64,000 nucleotides of DNA, taken from assembly GCA_951802425.1 (NCBI GenBank), contig OX637794.1, positions 2,790,001 through 2,854,000 on the forward strand, given 5' to 3'. This document shows positions 11,471-22,021 of the stretch, piece after piece (the first letter of the stretch is position 1; the number at the start of each line of letters is the position of its first letter). The notes beneath the pieces are model-generated. The model did not search any database and was not told where the DNA came from. It saw only the letters and a program-made list of their open reading frames with translations. The position numbers were made by a program, and so were the translations under genes. Origin of the DNA: Clavaria fumosa (lineage: Eukaryota; Basidiomycota; Agaricomycetes; Agaricales; Clavariaceae).

Positions 11471-11635
11471 TGCTTCCAGCTGTCAACTTCATTGTGCTCA
11501 ACCTGCTATTCCCATTCAGCCACCATTTGATTCTTCACATGAGCTATATAGCCTTAGATTTTGACTTCCACTCTGTTTCAGATTGCACTGGTGAGATTCC
11601 TTTTTATTGTTACATCCATAATCACACCTTGACAT

Positions 11636-11823
11636 GGCAACAGCAGCAGCAGCAACAACTACAAGCAAAACTACCACAAACACAACTGCAAACACAACTA
11701 CTACTACAAGTACATCCACAACTACAAGTACAAGTACAATAACAACAACAACTGCAGCAGTGGCAGCAGCAAGCATCATCATCACTATCAACAACAGCAG
11801 CAGCAGCAACAGCAGCAGCAGCA
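11636..11823. repeat. CAG/CAA/ACA trinucleotide-rich microsatellite tract
   Basis: Nearly 190 bp are built from CAG, CAA, ACA and ACT triplets, with pure CAG runs at both ends (about 11641-11655 and 11798-11823). It makes long poly-Thr/Ser or poly-Leu/Val frames on either strand, which I regard as artefacts. Expansion by replication slippage is the likely origin. Confidence 0.9.
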
Positions 11824-12076
11824 TAAATTAACTTCCTTCCTCTCCCTCTCCCTCTTCTCCTTCTCTATCATTGATACCTATGCCACATTCCTCTGGATGT
11901 AGAATTCCTAAACTTGGATGCTTCCTCAGAATGTAGACATGCTCATTTCCATTCCAAATCCCAACAATGTTGCAGAGGTCTGATGCCAGTAAGATGCAGA
12001 TGTCTGTTGACCAAAAACCTCTCCACTGCCTCAGAACTTGGTGGACATTAATCAATGGATGATATAGCACCAACAG

Positions 12077-15000
12077 TTATTGTGTTTCTATCACTTCATA
12101 CATTGCAATTGCTTCACCAATCAATGGTTCTGCAGTTCCCTCTACCTGGGCCTCAAAATATTGTGCAGACCGGGTTGGAGAGCTGTTTCCTAGCTCACTC
12201 AGTTGACTGCAGAGCACAGCCTTACCAGGAATCCTAACTTTTGCCCATCTTTGCAATTTGAGACCAGGGTCAAAGTTCCTCCCCATCCAAGCACAGATTT
12301 CTCTCAAATGTAAGAAAAATTTCTGACCCACAGCAAATTCCTGCTTCAGGACTTTGACATGTTTGATTGGCCTCAAAACATCCTTTGAAGGTTCTTGTGC
12401 TTCAAGAGACAAAACTGGATAGTAAAGTTTCAATGCTCTGACTAATTCTCTCTCAAATATGATGTTGGCCAAGTTTGCAAAAGGAAGTTTCTTTGAGTGA
12501 ATCTGATGACTCATTTCTCCAATAGCTCTTTCCACTGTTGCTTGTGAACCAAGTCTGATTGAGCCATTCCATTCTACATGCCTTGGAATGTGGATGAGTT
12601 AGAATATACAAAGCCTGAACCTGGACACTTTTTCTGGGTCCTTGCCAACATACAGCCTCTCAAATCCTTCCAGAAACCTCTTCAATAAGACATGGAGCTC
12701 ATGAAGCTCACTCTCAGTCCTTGGACAGATTGTCATAGAGAACTCAACAATTTCAACAAACAGAGAGAAGTTCTCCAGAACTGTAGGATTGAATTCCAGT
12801 TCAATTCCAATTGGCAGAATATACCAATGGAGCAATGCCATCCATTCATAGACTTTGTACTGACTTTGACGCTTTAGATGGGGATCACAAACAAGTCCAC
12901 AAAGTGCAGGAGGAAGTGTTGACATTCCCTCAGTCACAAGGTGACCAAAGTGAGAAGCCTTTTCAGCATCTAAGTGGATAGACTCAGATGGTGAGCTGAA
13001 GACTGTCCACAAATCCCAAATGAATGCCATGCAGTTTTCATACAGAAGATGGAATGGATCCAGAGGAAAGAATGTGGGATGAATGAATGCAGGGCTAACA
13101 GCACACAAAGGCACCCATGCTATACCTGTTTCCCTAGTGATAGCAATTTGGGCTGCTTGGCTTTTTGCACCCTGCAGTTTTTCTATCATATCCCAATATG
13201 AGCTCTCATCATGTATTGGCAAATTGTCCAGATCATATGATGTTGGCTGTTCAGGGTTGTAAGTCTCACTTTCTGGTGGTGCAATAGGGTAATACTGAGC
13301 CTTTGCACCTTTTTTTCTGCTTGTTTGTGCACCCCTAACCATACTGAAATGGTCCCCATAGATTGCTGAATGGCCTGCCATCCCATTGAGCTTGGCTGAT
13401 CCCAGCATATCTCCCAAGGCCATACAAATATAAGCTTGGTTGAGAAAATAGAATGAATCCACTGCATCCCACATCCATATCCCTTCACTAGCTTTTGCCA
13501 TTTCTTCAAACACAGAGTAGAAGAATGATTCAATATTTCCAGGAGCTTTTGGTCCTGGGGTGGCAAAGCCAATAATGGAATTTCCTGACTGATATCAAAT
13601 CTCAGGGGAAAGGTAAAGGAGAATTACAACCAAGAGCCAAGTTTCTGATTGCTTCTTCATTGTTAACTGAGCCCCATCTGTTGAAATTGCAAATGTAATG
13701 TCATGTGAGCCCTTGAAGAGGTTCATATTTTTATAATGGTGCATATGAACTTGGGCATTTGCAAAATCTGAATATCTATGCACCTCAGATGCTGTGGCCA
13801 CTAGGTGCAGAGCTGTTTGCAGACACTTGTCTTGATAACGTAAAAGCTGTGAGGTTTCTGCATTGGCAAACATTGCCTTGATGGTTGCCATTATTTCCAG
13901 TTGCAGCATCTGAGCACAAGGTTTCTGTCTTTTGGACCTGCTGCTCTGCATTTGGAAGCATGGTTCACCACATACTTTTCCATCTTGAATGAAAGGGCAA
14001 GAATCTTTGTCTTCAAACTCTCCAGTATAAGCAATACAAGTTTGGGGACAGATGTCAATCTGTACAGGTCTCAAACCTGTCAGTTTAACTGCATGACTTC
14101 TTGCAGAGTGTAATGACATTATCTCCACACCAGCTGCAGCCTCAAGGACTTTGGCATGGGAATTATATGCCTTCAGAGTTCCACCAGTTGCCCTCCAAGC
14201 AACATAGTGCCTCAATGAATGCAATTCAGATGCACTCAAGTCCTCAACTTGAGGCACTGGAGAAGTTGGCATTGGGGGGACAGTATACCCTCCAAGCAGT
14301 TTCTGATGGAGTTCTATCAATGAACTTGGGAGACTGGATTGTACAACCCCCTCTGGTTCATCTGAATGGCTCCTCTCCCACCCAACATCAACCCTGCTAT
14401 CCAGGCCATCATCCAGGCCATCATCCAGGCCATCATCCATCTCATCATCACCCTTGCTCCCAGAACTTTCTGAGCCATTGGAACTGGCTATCTGATCCTC
14501 TGCTGCAGGGAACACCAGCAGCTCCACAGAAGATGAGACATCCTCATCTTCATCTGCTTTCAGATCAGATTTATGGTACATATAGACTAGCATGTAATAT
14601 AAAGTAAAAACTACTCACCACCTGCATCATCTGATTGTTCAGCATCTATTAAGTTTGTCATTTGAGTATGAATAAAATTAAGGTGAGAAAAGCTTTACCT
14701 TGTATTGCCAGAAAATCTGAGCACATAATAAACAAATTAGTTCCTCTTAAATTGGTCCCAGGCCTACTGTACCTTGATCTATGTCCATGGTCCCTATATG
14801 TCAGCATCAGCATATGAAACAGTTCAGTCAGGTAAAAGTTATCTTACCTTGGCCAGTGTAGGATTCTAAAGGGCCAGAAATGTCAATTTATCCCATCTTT
14901 GCATCAAATAAAACATACCTTTAAGGTCCATCTCAGCTAGTGTAAACAAGACTATGAGCAAAGAAGTATTTTAAAGATATGGAATGAAACATACCTTTTT

Positions 15001-15241
15001 CACCAGATTCTATGCTTGAGAGCGAGTCCCCAGTCCTCTCAATGCAGTCCTGTAAGTGAATAAGGAACTCATCAGTATGGCCACCTTGGCTAAGCAAGTC
15101 CAAGTCCTCTTTGAGATGCTTTTGGATTGTCCTAAGAGTCCGATTGTGACTTGGATAGCACTGAGAGCAGTAGCAAAGCATAGGGAAAGCTATGGGGGAG
15201 GGGATGGTGGGATGTAATGTTCTAATGGCACTATCAGCCAT
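12077..15241 (-). pseudogene. CACTA/Tnp2-like transposase, decayed
   Basis: Large transposase-like protein on the minus strand. A first exon near 14995-15241 carries a Cys-rich start (MLCYCSQCYPSHNRTL), followed by an intron. The main part (from about 14593) has an acidic linker, a Cys motif ICPQTCIAYTGEFEDKDSCPF, and later GDMLGSAKLNGMAGHSAIYG, KGAKAQYYPIAPP, FFPLDPFHLLYENCMAFIWD, LKRQSQYKVYEWMALLHWYI, FVEIVEFSMTICPR and ERAIGEMSHQIHSKKLPFAN. I recognise this layout from the basidiomycete Tnp2-like (EnSpm/CACTA) family; a related DDE superfamily such as KDZ cannot be excluded. Two in-frame stops break it: a TGA after LSPEI (about 13595) where an Arg codon is expected, and a TAA after CIF (12599) where Gln is expected. 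Both are explained by single C-to-T changes. No terminal inverted repeats were found. Confidence 0.7.
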
Positions 15242-15787
15242 CCATCCATTTGGGTGGGGCTTTGGGTGGGGCGTGGGAACTCAAACCACAATGCGGAAAT
15301 ACAAAGTTCGTCTCACCCCAGTGGCACCCTTGCTAGGCCTATCCATGGCTTCAGGTTCATTGTTCCCCCAGCAACTCATCTTTGACAATGATTCCCTCTT
15401 CTCCCAACTTCCAAATGGCCCCTCATATCCATCAACACTTCCACACCAGCCAATGCACCAGAACGATGCAATGACATGACAGCTCTCACCTCGAATAGAA
15501 CATCTTGAGCTTGCAGATTTATTGAAGAACCCCCATGTCCAACAGATGTACAAAAATTGGCAGGATGCATTGACACAAGCTGTCAATGCACTGCAAATGC
15601 AGCAAGTACTCTACACAGAAAATAACCACCTTTGCACCGAGATTGAGGACCTCAAAACTGCACATTGGCAGCGATTAGGGTATTTTCATTTCTTTTTACA
15701 TTTTCATGTACTCATAAGTTCTACTACAGAGCAAAGGCAATCTCATCCTCATGAGAAGCTATATCAATCTCACCCAGTGATTCTTTT
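15242..15787 (+). other. Unassigned transposon-derived stretch
   Basis: The plus strand shows discontinuous coding-like sequence. One piece around 15290-15470 has SLFPQQLIFDNDSLFSQLPN, and another around 15522-15680 has KNWQDALTQAVNALQMQQVL, which looks helical. A stop lies between them. I cannot assign a family. It sits between the decayed transposase and the truncated 3' end of the gypsy integrase, so it may be a second ORF of the DNA transposon or a relic of something else. Confidence 0.3.
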
Positions 15788-18135
15788 TCAAGCATATCTC
15801 TTGACCACCAACCAGCCACAAGGCCAACCAAGTACCTGCAAGAGACCTTCTGGTGCCTCGATGACTGCAAACGTGATCCCAATATTGACATTAGCAAGGC
15901 CAACAGTGTCCTTCTTAAGTGTGGGCCAATACCAATATTTCGCAACTGCAACCTGGGTCTTGGAGATTCCCAGGTGTATGGTAGTTTGAGCTGAGTGGTG
16001 AAGGTTGAGGATGTCCTTAACAAGTGATGTTGGGACCCAGAGTCTCTCCTGCACTCGAAGGTACCCTTCCTTATCTTTCTCTGCCCCCTCTGGAGGGGTC
16101 TCCAGGGCCTGCTCGATCCTCAGTTTCTCCATTAGGGACAGGGTCTCATTGACCTGGAAGAAATGGTCCAGTAGCAGGACTTGGGCAGGGCGAGGAGGTT
16201 GGTCATCATAATTGGGGTGGCGGGATAGAGCATCAGCCACGTCATTCAACTTTCCAGAGTGGGGGACAATCTTGAAATGGAAGAGTGATAGGAATTGCCT
16301 CCACCGGTTTTGGCATCCATTAAGTGGATTTGGCTTCTGGAAGTACAAAAGGTTCTTGTGGTCTGTATGGACCTCAAAATCCTGACCAAGGAGGTAATGT
16401 TGCCATTCCTTGAGTGCATGTACCACTGTGAGGAGTTCCAAGTCGTAGATGTCATAATTTAGCTGGGCATCCCGGAGTTTCATTGATAGGCAATCCACCA
16501 TTCTCCGTACTTAGGGCTGAGTGTGGGTAACCCACGGGTATCCAAGGATCTACCCGTACCCGTACCCGCACATACCCGTACCCATAACCGTGCGGGTTTA
16601 CCCATCATTTTGAGCCAAAGAACATTCAAATCAGACAAGAATTGGGAGAGATATGATCAAAACAATGAATTAATTGTATCTCAGTCAATTCTGATCCGAT
16701 TTGGATGTTTTTGGGCTTGTTTTAAAGCTGATGGGTAAGGAAATCCATACTCGTACCCATACCCGTGACCCGTGCGGGTTACAAAACCCGTGCTCTTCCC
16801 TATCCATACTCCATCCTGTTGTTGGTACAGGATAGCCAAGGTTGTGACCTCACTGGCATCCATCTCGATTTTCCAAGGCATCCCATCCTGGGGGATCACA
16901 ACCTGGACCGAATTTTGTATTGCATCCTGGATATCATGGAATGATTTTAGTGCAGCATCTGTTAATTTAAATTCACCTTTGCCAGTGCAGGCATGAAGCA
17001 GGTCGGCAATCTTGGCATAATTCAGAATGTATTGTTGGTAGTAACTCCCAAGGGCCATGTACCTGTGCACGTCCTCGGCAGATCTCAGAACTGGCCAGTT
17101 GTTGATCACTGAGCATCTCTTCTCGCTTTTCTCAATGGTCCCTTGTCAGATTTTGTTTCCAAGGAAAGTCACCTCTGTCTGCTCAAATTTGCACTTTGTG
17201 GGTTTGACAGTCAGGTGGTTTTCCTGGAGGATCTGGAAAACTCATGCTGTAAGGTCGCAGAGTTCTTTGTGAGTATCGGAACAGATGAGGATGTCATCGA
17301 TGTAGACAAAAACTTGGCTGGTGGCTACCAGGTCCTTCAGAGCATCATCCATGAAAGCCTGAAAGATCGCGGGGGCATTAGTCACTCTGAAGGGCATGAC
17401 TCAGCAAAGGAATTGTCTGTATTCACATATAAATGCCAGCAACTTCTCGCTCTCCTTCGATGCCCAGATATTGTTGAATCCAATCTGGATGTCAATTTTT
17501 GAGTAATATCAGAACTTCTGTAGATGGTCATAGATGTTCCTGATGAGGGGGAGAGGATAGGCATTCTTGACTGTGACTTCATTTAGCTGTTTGTAGTTGA
17601 CCACAGGCCGGAGCTTGTCTCCTTCATTCTTGAAGAAGAGGGGGCTTGCCCAGGGCAATTGACCTGGATAGATTTGTCCAGTCGCAAGGTTCTCATCTAA
17701 CCACTTTCGCAGCTCTGCACAGTAGGCCTTGGGTGTCAGATAAATCTGGGACTGGTATGGATGGGCACCATCCTCTAGCTGGATGTCAATATCAACTCCA
17801 GGATAGTACAGGGGCAGAATGTTGTAGAACTCTTCTCCAAATACTCGTGGGAAGAGGATTGGCCAATCAGGAGAATCATTTGCGATGATGCAGACCACAG
17901 CACTGCAGGGAAGACTGCAGCAGTGCCAGAATTTGAGGGAATGGGTTCGCCAGTTGATGACAGGGTTGTGCTTCCAGAGCCAATCATCGCCCAGCACAAG
18001 GTCGAAGTCGGGGTAGTCACCTAGGTAGCACTCAATAACCTTGCGATGACTGAGACCAAACTCGATTGCGACCTTTGTGGAGTGTGTGATGGGTCCTTGC
18101 GAGTTCGGTGTACCATCTGCATTCCTTGTGATCAT
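15788..18135 (-). pseudogene. Ty3/gypsy pol relic (protease end, RT, RNase H, start of integrase), element 1
   Basis: Reading leftwards on the minus strand: the protease C-terminus (DFDLVLGDDWLWKHNPVINW); the RT N-terminus (WLDENLATGQIYPGQLPWAS, GDKLRPVVNYKQLNEVTVKN); the catalytic box VYIDDILI, still with both Asp residues, near 17300; RNase H (EMDASEVTTLAILYQQQDG, NYDIYDLELLTVVHALKEW, HTDHKNLLYFQ); and the first half of the integrase zinc finger, after which homology stops near 15800. The frame is broken several times, and a hAT-type MITE is inserted between RT and RNase H (16512-16802). No 3' LTR is visible, so the element is truncated there. It is more distant from the other gypsy copies in this window than they are from one another. 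Confidence 0.85.
16512..16802. mobile_element. hAT-type non-autonomous element (MITE), 291 bp, inside gypsy element 1
   Basis: The left end reads TAGGGCTGAGTGTGGGTAACC and the right end, on the other strand, TAGGGAAGAGCACGGG, so both ends start with TAGGG, matching the hAT end consensus YARNG. The flanks 16504-16511 (tccgtact) and 16803-16810 (tccatact) form an 8-bp target-site duplication with one G/A difference at a CpG. The interior carries subterminal arrays of CCCGTACCCG-type words. There is no coding capacity. Removing the element rejoins the pol reading frame exactly between GVW and VDCLS. Confidence 0.88.
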
Positions 18136-18532
18136 CAGAGCTGGGAGTCATTCCAGGGGGAGCTGGTTTTGTCTGGCAAAACTGTGGTCCATGACTGAGG
18201 TAGTACTCCTGCTGTCAATGAGTACTTTTCCAAGCGCGACTCTGGTTGGGAATGCAGGGGGGGAGATTCATACTTTGAATTCGAGTTGAGCCATTTCCTG
18301 ATGGCCCACTATCTTCACTGTCCTTAGAAGCAGTTCAGGACGAGAATCAGAAGATGATATTGATGTGACACTAGTACAGGGGGGGGACTTAGGCAGGGAG
18401 GCTGCTTCCTTCACTCCTTGCCTGTGGGAAAATCTGCCTTCGCCTCTTTCAGCACTCTGAGCTCTTTGTCCTTCACCTTGATGGTGTTGTATAGTTGGGC
18501 CACCAGGGCCTCAAGCTCGTCGACAGTGGTGG

Positions 18533-19516
18533 TCAAGGTGTCATTGGCATGGACATCGATTCAGGGAACTCGGGGGGGCTTGCAAGGGAGTGGGCAATTG
18601 CATGCAAGGTGGCTGGGCTGCTGGCAATTGTAACAATTGCCACGTGACAGGATCCGGTCGACCTGCATGGCATTTGGGTCATGTTGTTGGGGTTGGGAAG
18701 GTCGTGGGGCCGGATGGTCAGGTGGTTTGGCGAAAACGACAGGCTGGGCTGGGCCGGGCGCATAGCATCACGATGTTCTAGCATCATATCGATGGCGAGG
18801 GCCTTCCTCTTCCAAGCTGAGTAGTTGGGTGGAAGGGAGGTGGTGGCATACATGTGGTCGGTGATGGCGAAGTTGAGTGTGGGTTTGAGGAGGGTGATGA
18901 GGAGGTCTCCATGGGTTTCCTCTGAGAGTTTGGCCTTCATGACTAGCTGGTCGAATTCTGTTAAAAACTCATTGACTGGCTGCTTACCCTGCTTGAGCTT
19001 TCCAAGCTTCAGGTAGGCGTTTTCCTTTTCTACCAAGTCAGCAAACTCGGCATCCATTCTCCCCTTAAAGACAGCCCAGGTGGGGCATGAGGTGGGGGCT
19101 GCAACTATCTTCTTGACCACGGAATTCACCCAGTCTCCAGCATAACCTCCGCACATCTGGTTTAGGGTAAAAAGGATTTGTTTCAGGTCCATATTGAACC
19201 TTTTGGCTTTGATGAGGAAGAAGATGTTAAGTTGTCGGACAAAGGTCTGGTAAGTGTGTTTATCCCCATTGAAGGGGGTGAGGGAGTATCCACTAGACAT
19301 TGTATCCTCAGAGTTCTTTGTCAATGTCCAGGAGTTCCATTGAGTTTGAGGCGAAGGAGATGGAGGAGACTGAGGAGGGGGAGAAGGAGTCCAAGGTGAT
19401 GGGGGATTGAGAGGCATGGGGAGGGCAAGGGTTGCGAGAGGCAGTGAGTGTGCAGGGCTGACTGAGGGCATCCTGAAGACTTCATCTGATATCCGAAGCA
19501 GGCCGAGGCCAGGCAC
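18533..19516 (-). pseudogene. Ty3/gypsy gag relic, element 1
   Basis: Capsid-like protein beginning with a Pro-rich N-terminus, then SLTPFNGDKHTYQTFVRQLN, CGGYAGDWVNSVVKKI, EFADLVEKENAYLKLGKLKQ and VNEFLTEFDQLVMKAKL. A one-base frameshift follows MTQ near 18680. In the corrected frame the next residues are a complete CCHC zinc knuckle, CYNCQQPSHLACNC (about 18590-18640 on the minus strand), and the frame then ends at TGA. The gag therefore lost its nucleocapsid by a frameshift. Confidence 0.8.
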
Positions 19517-19679
19517 TAGGGTAGACTTGGGGGTTGATGGGTGCCCAGGTGGCGAGTCGGGGCAGGTGGCGGCTGGTGTCGATGAGGAGCCACGCGTTGG
19601 CTGTGCGTGCTCATAGGAAATGCTCGGGGGTGTCAGTCTGAACTGAGGTGTTGATGTGGGTAGGGATTCATGCAGGAGG

Positions 19680-19960
19680 AGTGGGCAAGGGTGTTCTCAG
19701 CGGGGACTCAACATTTTCGATGTCCTCTATCATCAGGCCTTCAGTAGCCTGATGGAATATCTCTTGGTTGAGGGCAGTGGTGAGTAGCTTGGGGAATTCG
19801 GCGCGAGTGTAAGTGGGGAGGAGCCTTTGCTCATGGATCTCTCTTGAGGACCAAAGTCCTGGCTGAATAAATTGTTGTTCTACAGAACAGTAGACTGTAC
19901 TCCTCAGGTAATGCCCATTTGGAGTGTACCAGTGTATGGCGGTCGATATGGCGAAGGGTG
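19680..19960 (-). pseudogene. Upstream ORF (ORF0-like) of gypsy element 1
   Basis: The minus strand reads continuously through words such as HWYTPNGHYLRS, GLWSSREIHEQRLLPTYTRA, EFPKLLTTALNQEIFHQATE and GLMIEDIENVESP just upstream of gag. It is coding-like but matches no domain I know. A non-homologous short ORF also precedes gag in the complete chromovirus at 26716, so an extra 5' ORF may be a general feature of these lineages. Confidence 0.45.
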
Positions 19961-20807
19961 AAAAAGCAATGTTGTTTCTGTCAGTTGGTAAGACCCAATG
20001 GTTCTGGCAAGTTCTTCTTTCTGAGCGTCTGGGAATCCAGTTTTAGCAAATGGTGAGGGTTGCAGCTTCCAAGTATGTTAGGAGGGCCAGGCAAGGTTGA
20101 ATGGGTGTCAGTCGTCGATGTCGGAGTGTCACGGATGCAGTTGAGATGATAGATGGGTGGAGACTTTGATATTATGTCGCAGTCGATCCTAAATCAGGAG
20201 CTCAAAGGTTGTGGAGGTCACATGGATAGCAGATGTAGGGGCTCAACTTCGAGGTAGAAAGAGGTGATGGCTGAGAATATCAAAGTCTAAGGGAATACAT
20301 GCCATGTACCTACTCATATATATACTAAAGTCTGGGGCTGTAGGGATGGTATAGTACAAGGTGGTAAGGGAAGTATGCAGTGGGAGTGACAGTCAGGAGG
20401 GAATGAAGGTATCCAAGTGATGATTGTGGGGTTACTGTGGCACCGAGAAAGGAAGCGCCAGTTGGTGAGGGAATGGGATAGTGGTAAAGGAGGGACAAGG
20501 CTGTCAAGGAGATGGGAAGCCAACATGGGAAGGAGATAAGGGTGTCAGGGGAATGGGATAATGGTACAGGCAGGGCATGGGAAAGAACAAGATCGCATTA
20601 GGGATAGTTGCTTGATGGGCAATGTCAGTTGTCAGACTGTTGACAGGGTGATGGCATCCTGCTTGATGTGCCATCACACATTTGGGCCATACTGTCAGTT
20701 ACAGTCATGTGGGATCTTGTGACTTACTGGTCATGTGACTGTGACCTTTGAGGGTCACGTGATGTCACCACAACATAGAGGATGATAGGGGCTGAGCTGT
20801 GACAGCA
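19961..20807. other. Probable 5' leader/LTR region of gypsy element 1 and unassigned repeat DNA
   Basis: A minus-strand TATA-like run (tatatatatgag) lies near 20315-20325, suggesting a promoter for element 1. The 20640-20800 part is rich in CATGTGAC/GTCACATG words. I could not define LTR ends and saw no gene. Confidence 0.35.
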
Positions 20808-21190
20808 TGTCACAGTTTGAGATTAAGGGTCCAGGCTAGCCAGGTTAGGACACAGGGCTAGGGTGGATGGGCAGATGTTAGTATTGTATCAGACTCAGTC
20901 TCATGCTCACATGACTCAACGTCAGGTCAATGATGATGATACTAACATAAGGGGAAAAGAGTACAAGTAAGGAAAAGTCAAAGTATATACAGCAGATGGT
21001 CTGGGCATTGCTGGCATTCCCATGCTCGGACCCTGTGTGTCACGTGATGCGCCAGAGGCCTGGGTCATGTGATGTGTGATTACTTAATCTGTCAGCCATC
21101 CTGGTCACATGACTTACCCACCATCTTCCCACAACTCTTTCATGATCCTTTCCTGGCTTCTCTTGCCTGCTTATGTAAGTGATCCTGACA
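20808..21190 (-). mobile_element. LTR of chromovirus family B (383 bp)
   Basis: On the minus strand it runs from TGTCAGGATCAC (21190) to CAAACTGTGACA (20808), with TGTCA/TGACA inverted ends. It is clearly the same family as the LTR at 61912-62280 and the fragment at 57433-57736 (shared tttatgttagtat.., gtactcttttccccttat on the element strand). The sequence just inside (20807 leftward) also matches the leader of the element at 62281, so this is a 5' LTR with a short piece of leader. It interrupts a gag fragment on its right. Confidence 0.8.
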
Positions 21191-21193
21191 TCC

Positions 21194-21310
21194 AACTACT
21201 CTATAAAAGTAGAAGTGGTTAAGGAGGCCATTGAGCCACCTTTCCCAAACAACAAGGTTGTCTCACCTCACCTGTCATAGAATTCAGGGGGGTCAATCTT
21301 GATCCCCTTA
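21194..21310 (-). pseudogene. Fragment of a retroelement gag-like gene (copy 1)
   Basis: The minus-strand coding words parallel those at 24790-24900 (ctttgggaaaggtggctca, gattgacccccctgaa), corresponding to IKIDPPE and DGLLSYFYFYR-like peptides. It is a short relic only. Its outer boundary is the start of the LTR at 21190. Confidence 0.5.
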
Positions 21311-21445
21311 ATCATCAATATTTCTGTATTCCACTCTATACTTAATTTGACTCTTGTCTTCCCAATCCTCATCTCATTGGGCTAAGTCCCATCCAACCTG
21401 TCCAACTCCTGGAACTTATCTCTGCCAGTCTGTCTGACCTGTCTG

Positions 21446-22021
21446 TTTCAGTCTGGTTCCCTCACAGAGAGCATAAGGGGGAAGTAACTTGATTTCAATG
21501 TAAGGAACTACCACTATTACATGGGCACTATATACAAGGGGAGGCAGTGCAGTGTGTGTGAGTCATGAGGACAGGAGCAAGGCTATTCACACTGAGTCAC
21601 AAGGTGTAGGGAAAGGGGATTAGGGTAAATGAGATACTAAAGAAGGGAGGTGGTGGCGAGGCACAGATAAGGAACATTGACAAGGGAAATGCTTGGCATG
21701 GGCTCGGCTGCCCAAGGGGAGACCTCAACTAAGCCCGATTAGGATAGATTAGTTGATGGGGGCTGTCAGTTCCACTGTTGTGGATCTGCCTCCATCATGA
21801 ATTGCAAAGTGTGAGAAAGACCAGGAAATGTGGGTGGGAACACATGATGGGCACCTATAGTAAACCTGCAGGTGCTGGCGTAGGGTCACAGTTCCACAGT
21901 GAAGGTCATGAGCAGGCCTCAAGGTTGTGGGTGGTCATGTGACTTCGCACTTGTCCTTCATTGCTGGTCTCTGGAGCACTCTGGAGTTTGGTTGTGGTGG
22001 CTTACATAAGCAATCCTGACA
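21446..22021 (-). mobile_element. 3' LTR of element 2 (chromovirus family A, 576 bp)
   Basis: On the minus strand it starts TGTCAGGATTGCTTACATAAG (22021) and ends with CCAGACTGAAA, where the sister LTR has CCAGACTGACA, so the terminal CA is mutated. TATATAG lies about 33 nt before acattgaaat, the inferred transcript start. It is homologous to 24269-24764. The length is nearly that of the 579-bp LTRs at 26055 and 32082. Confidence 0.88.

Noticed and set aside
11516..11831. Long ORFs of poly-Leu/Val or poly-Thr on both strands
   Set aside because: They arise from the CAG/CAA/ACA tract, where stop codons are rare in all frames.
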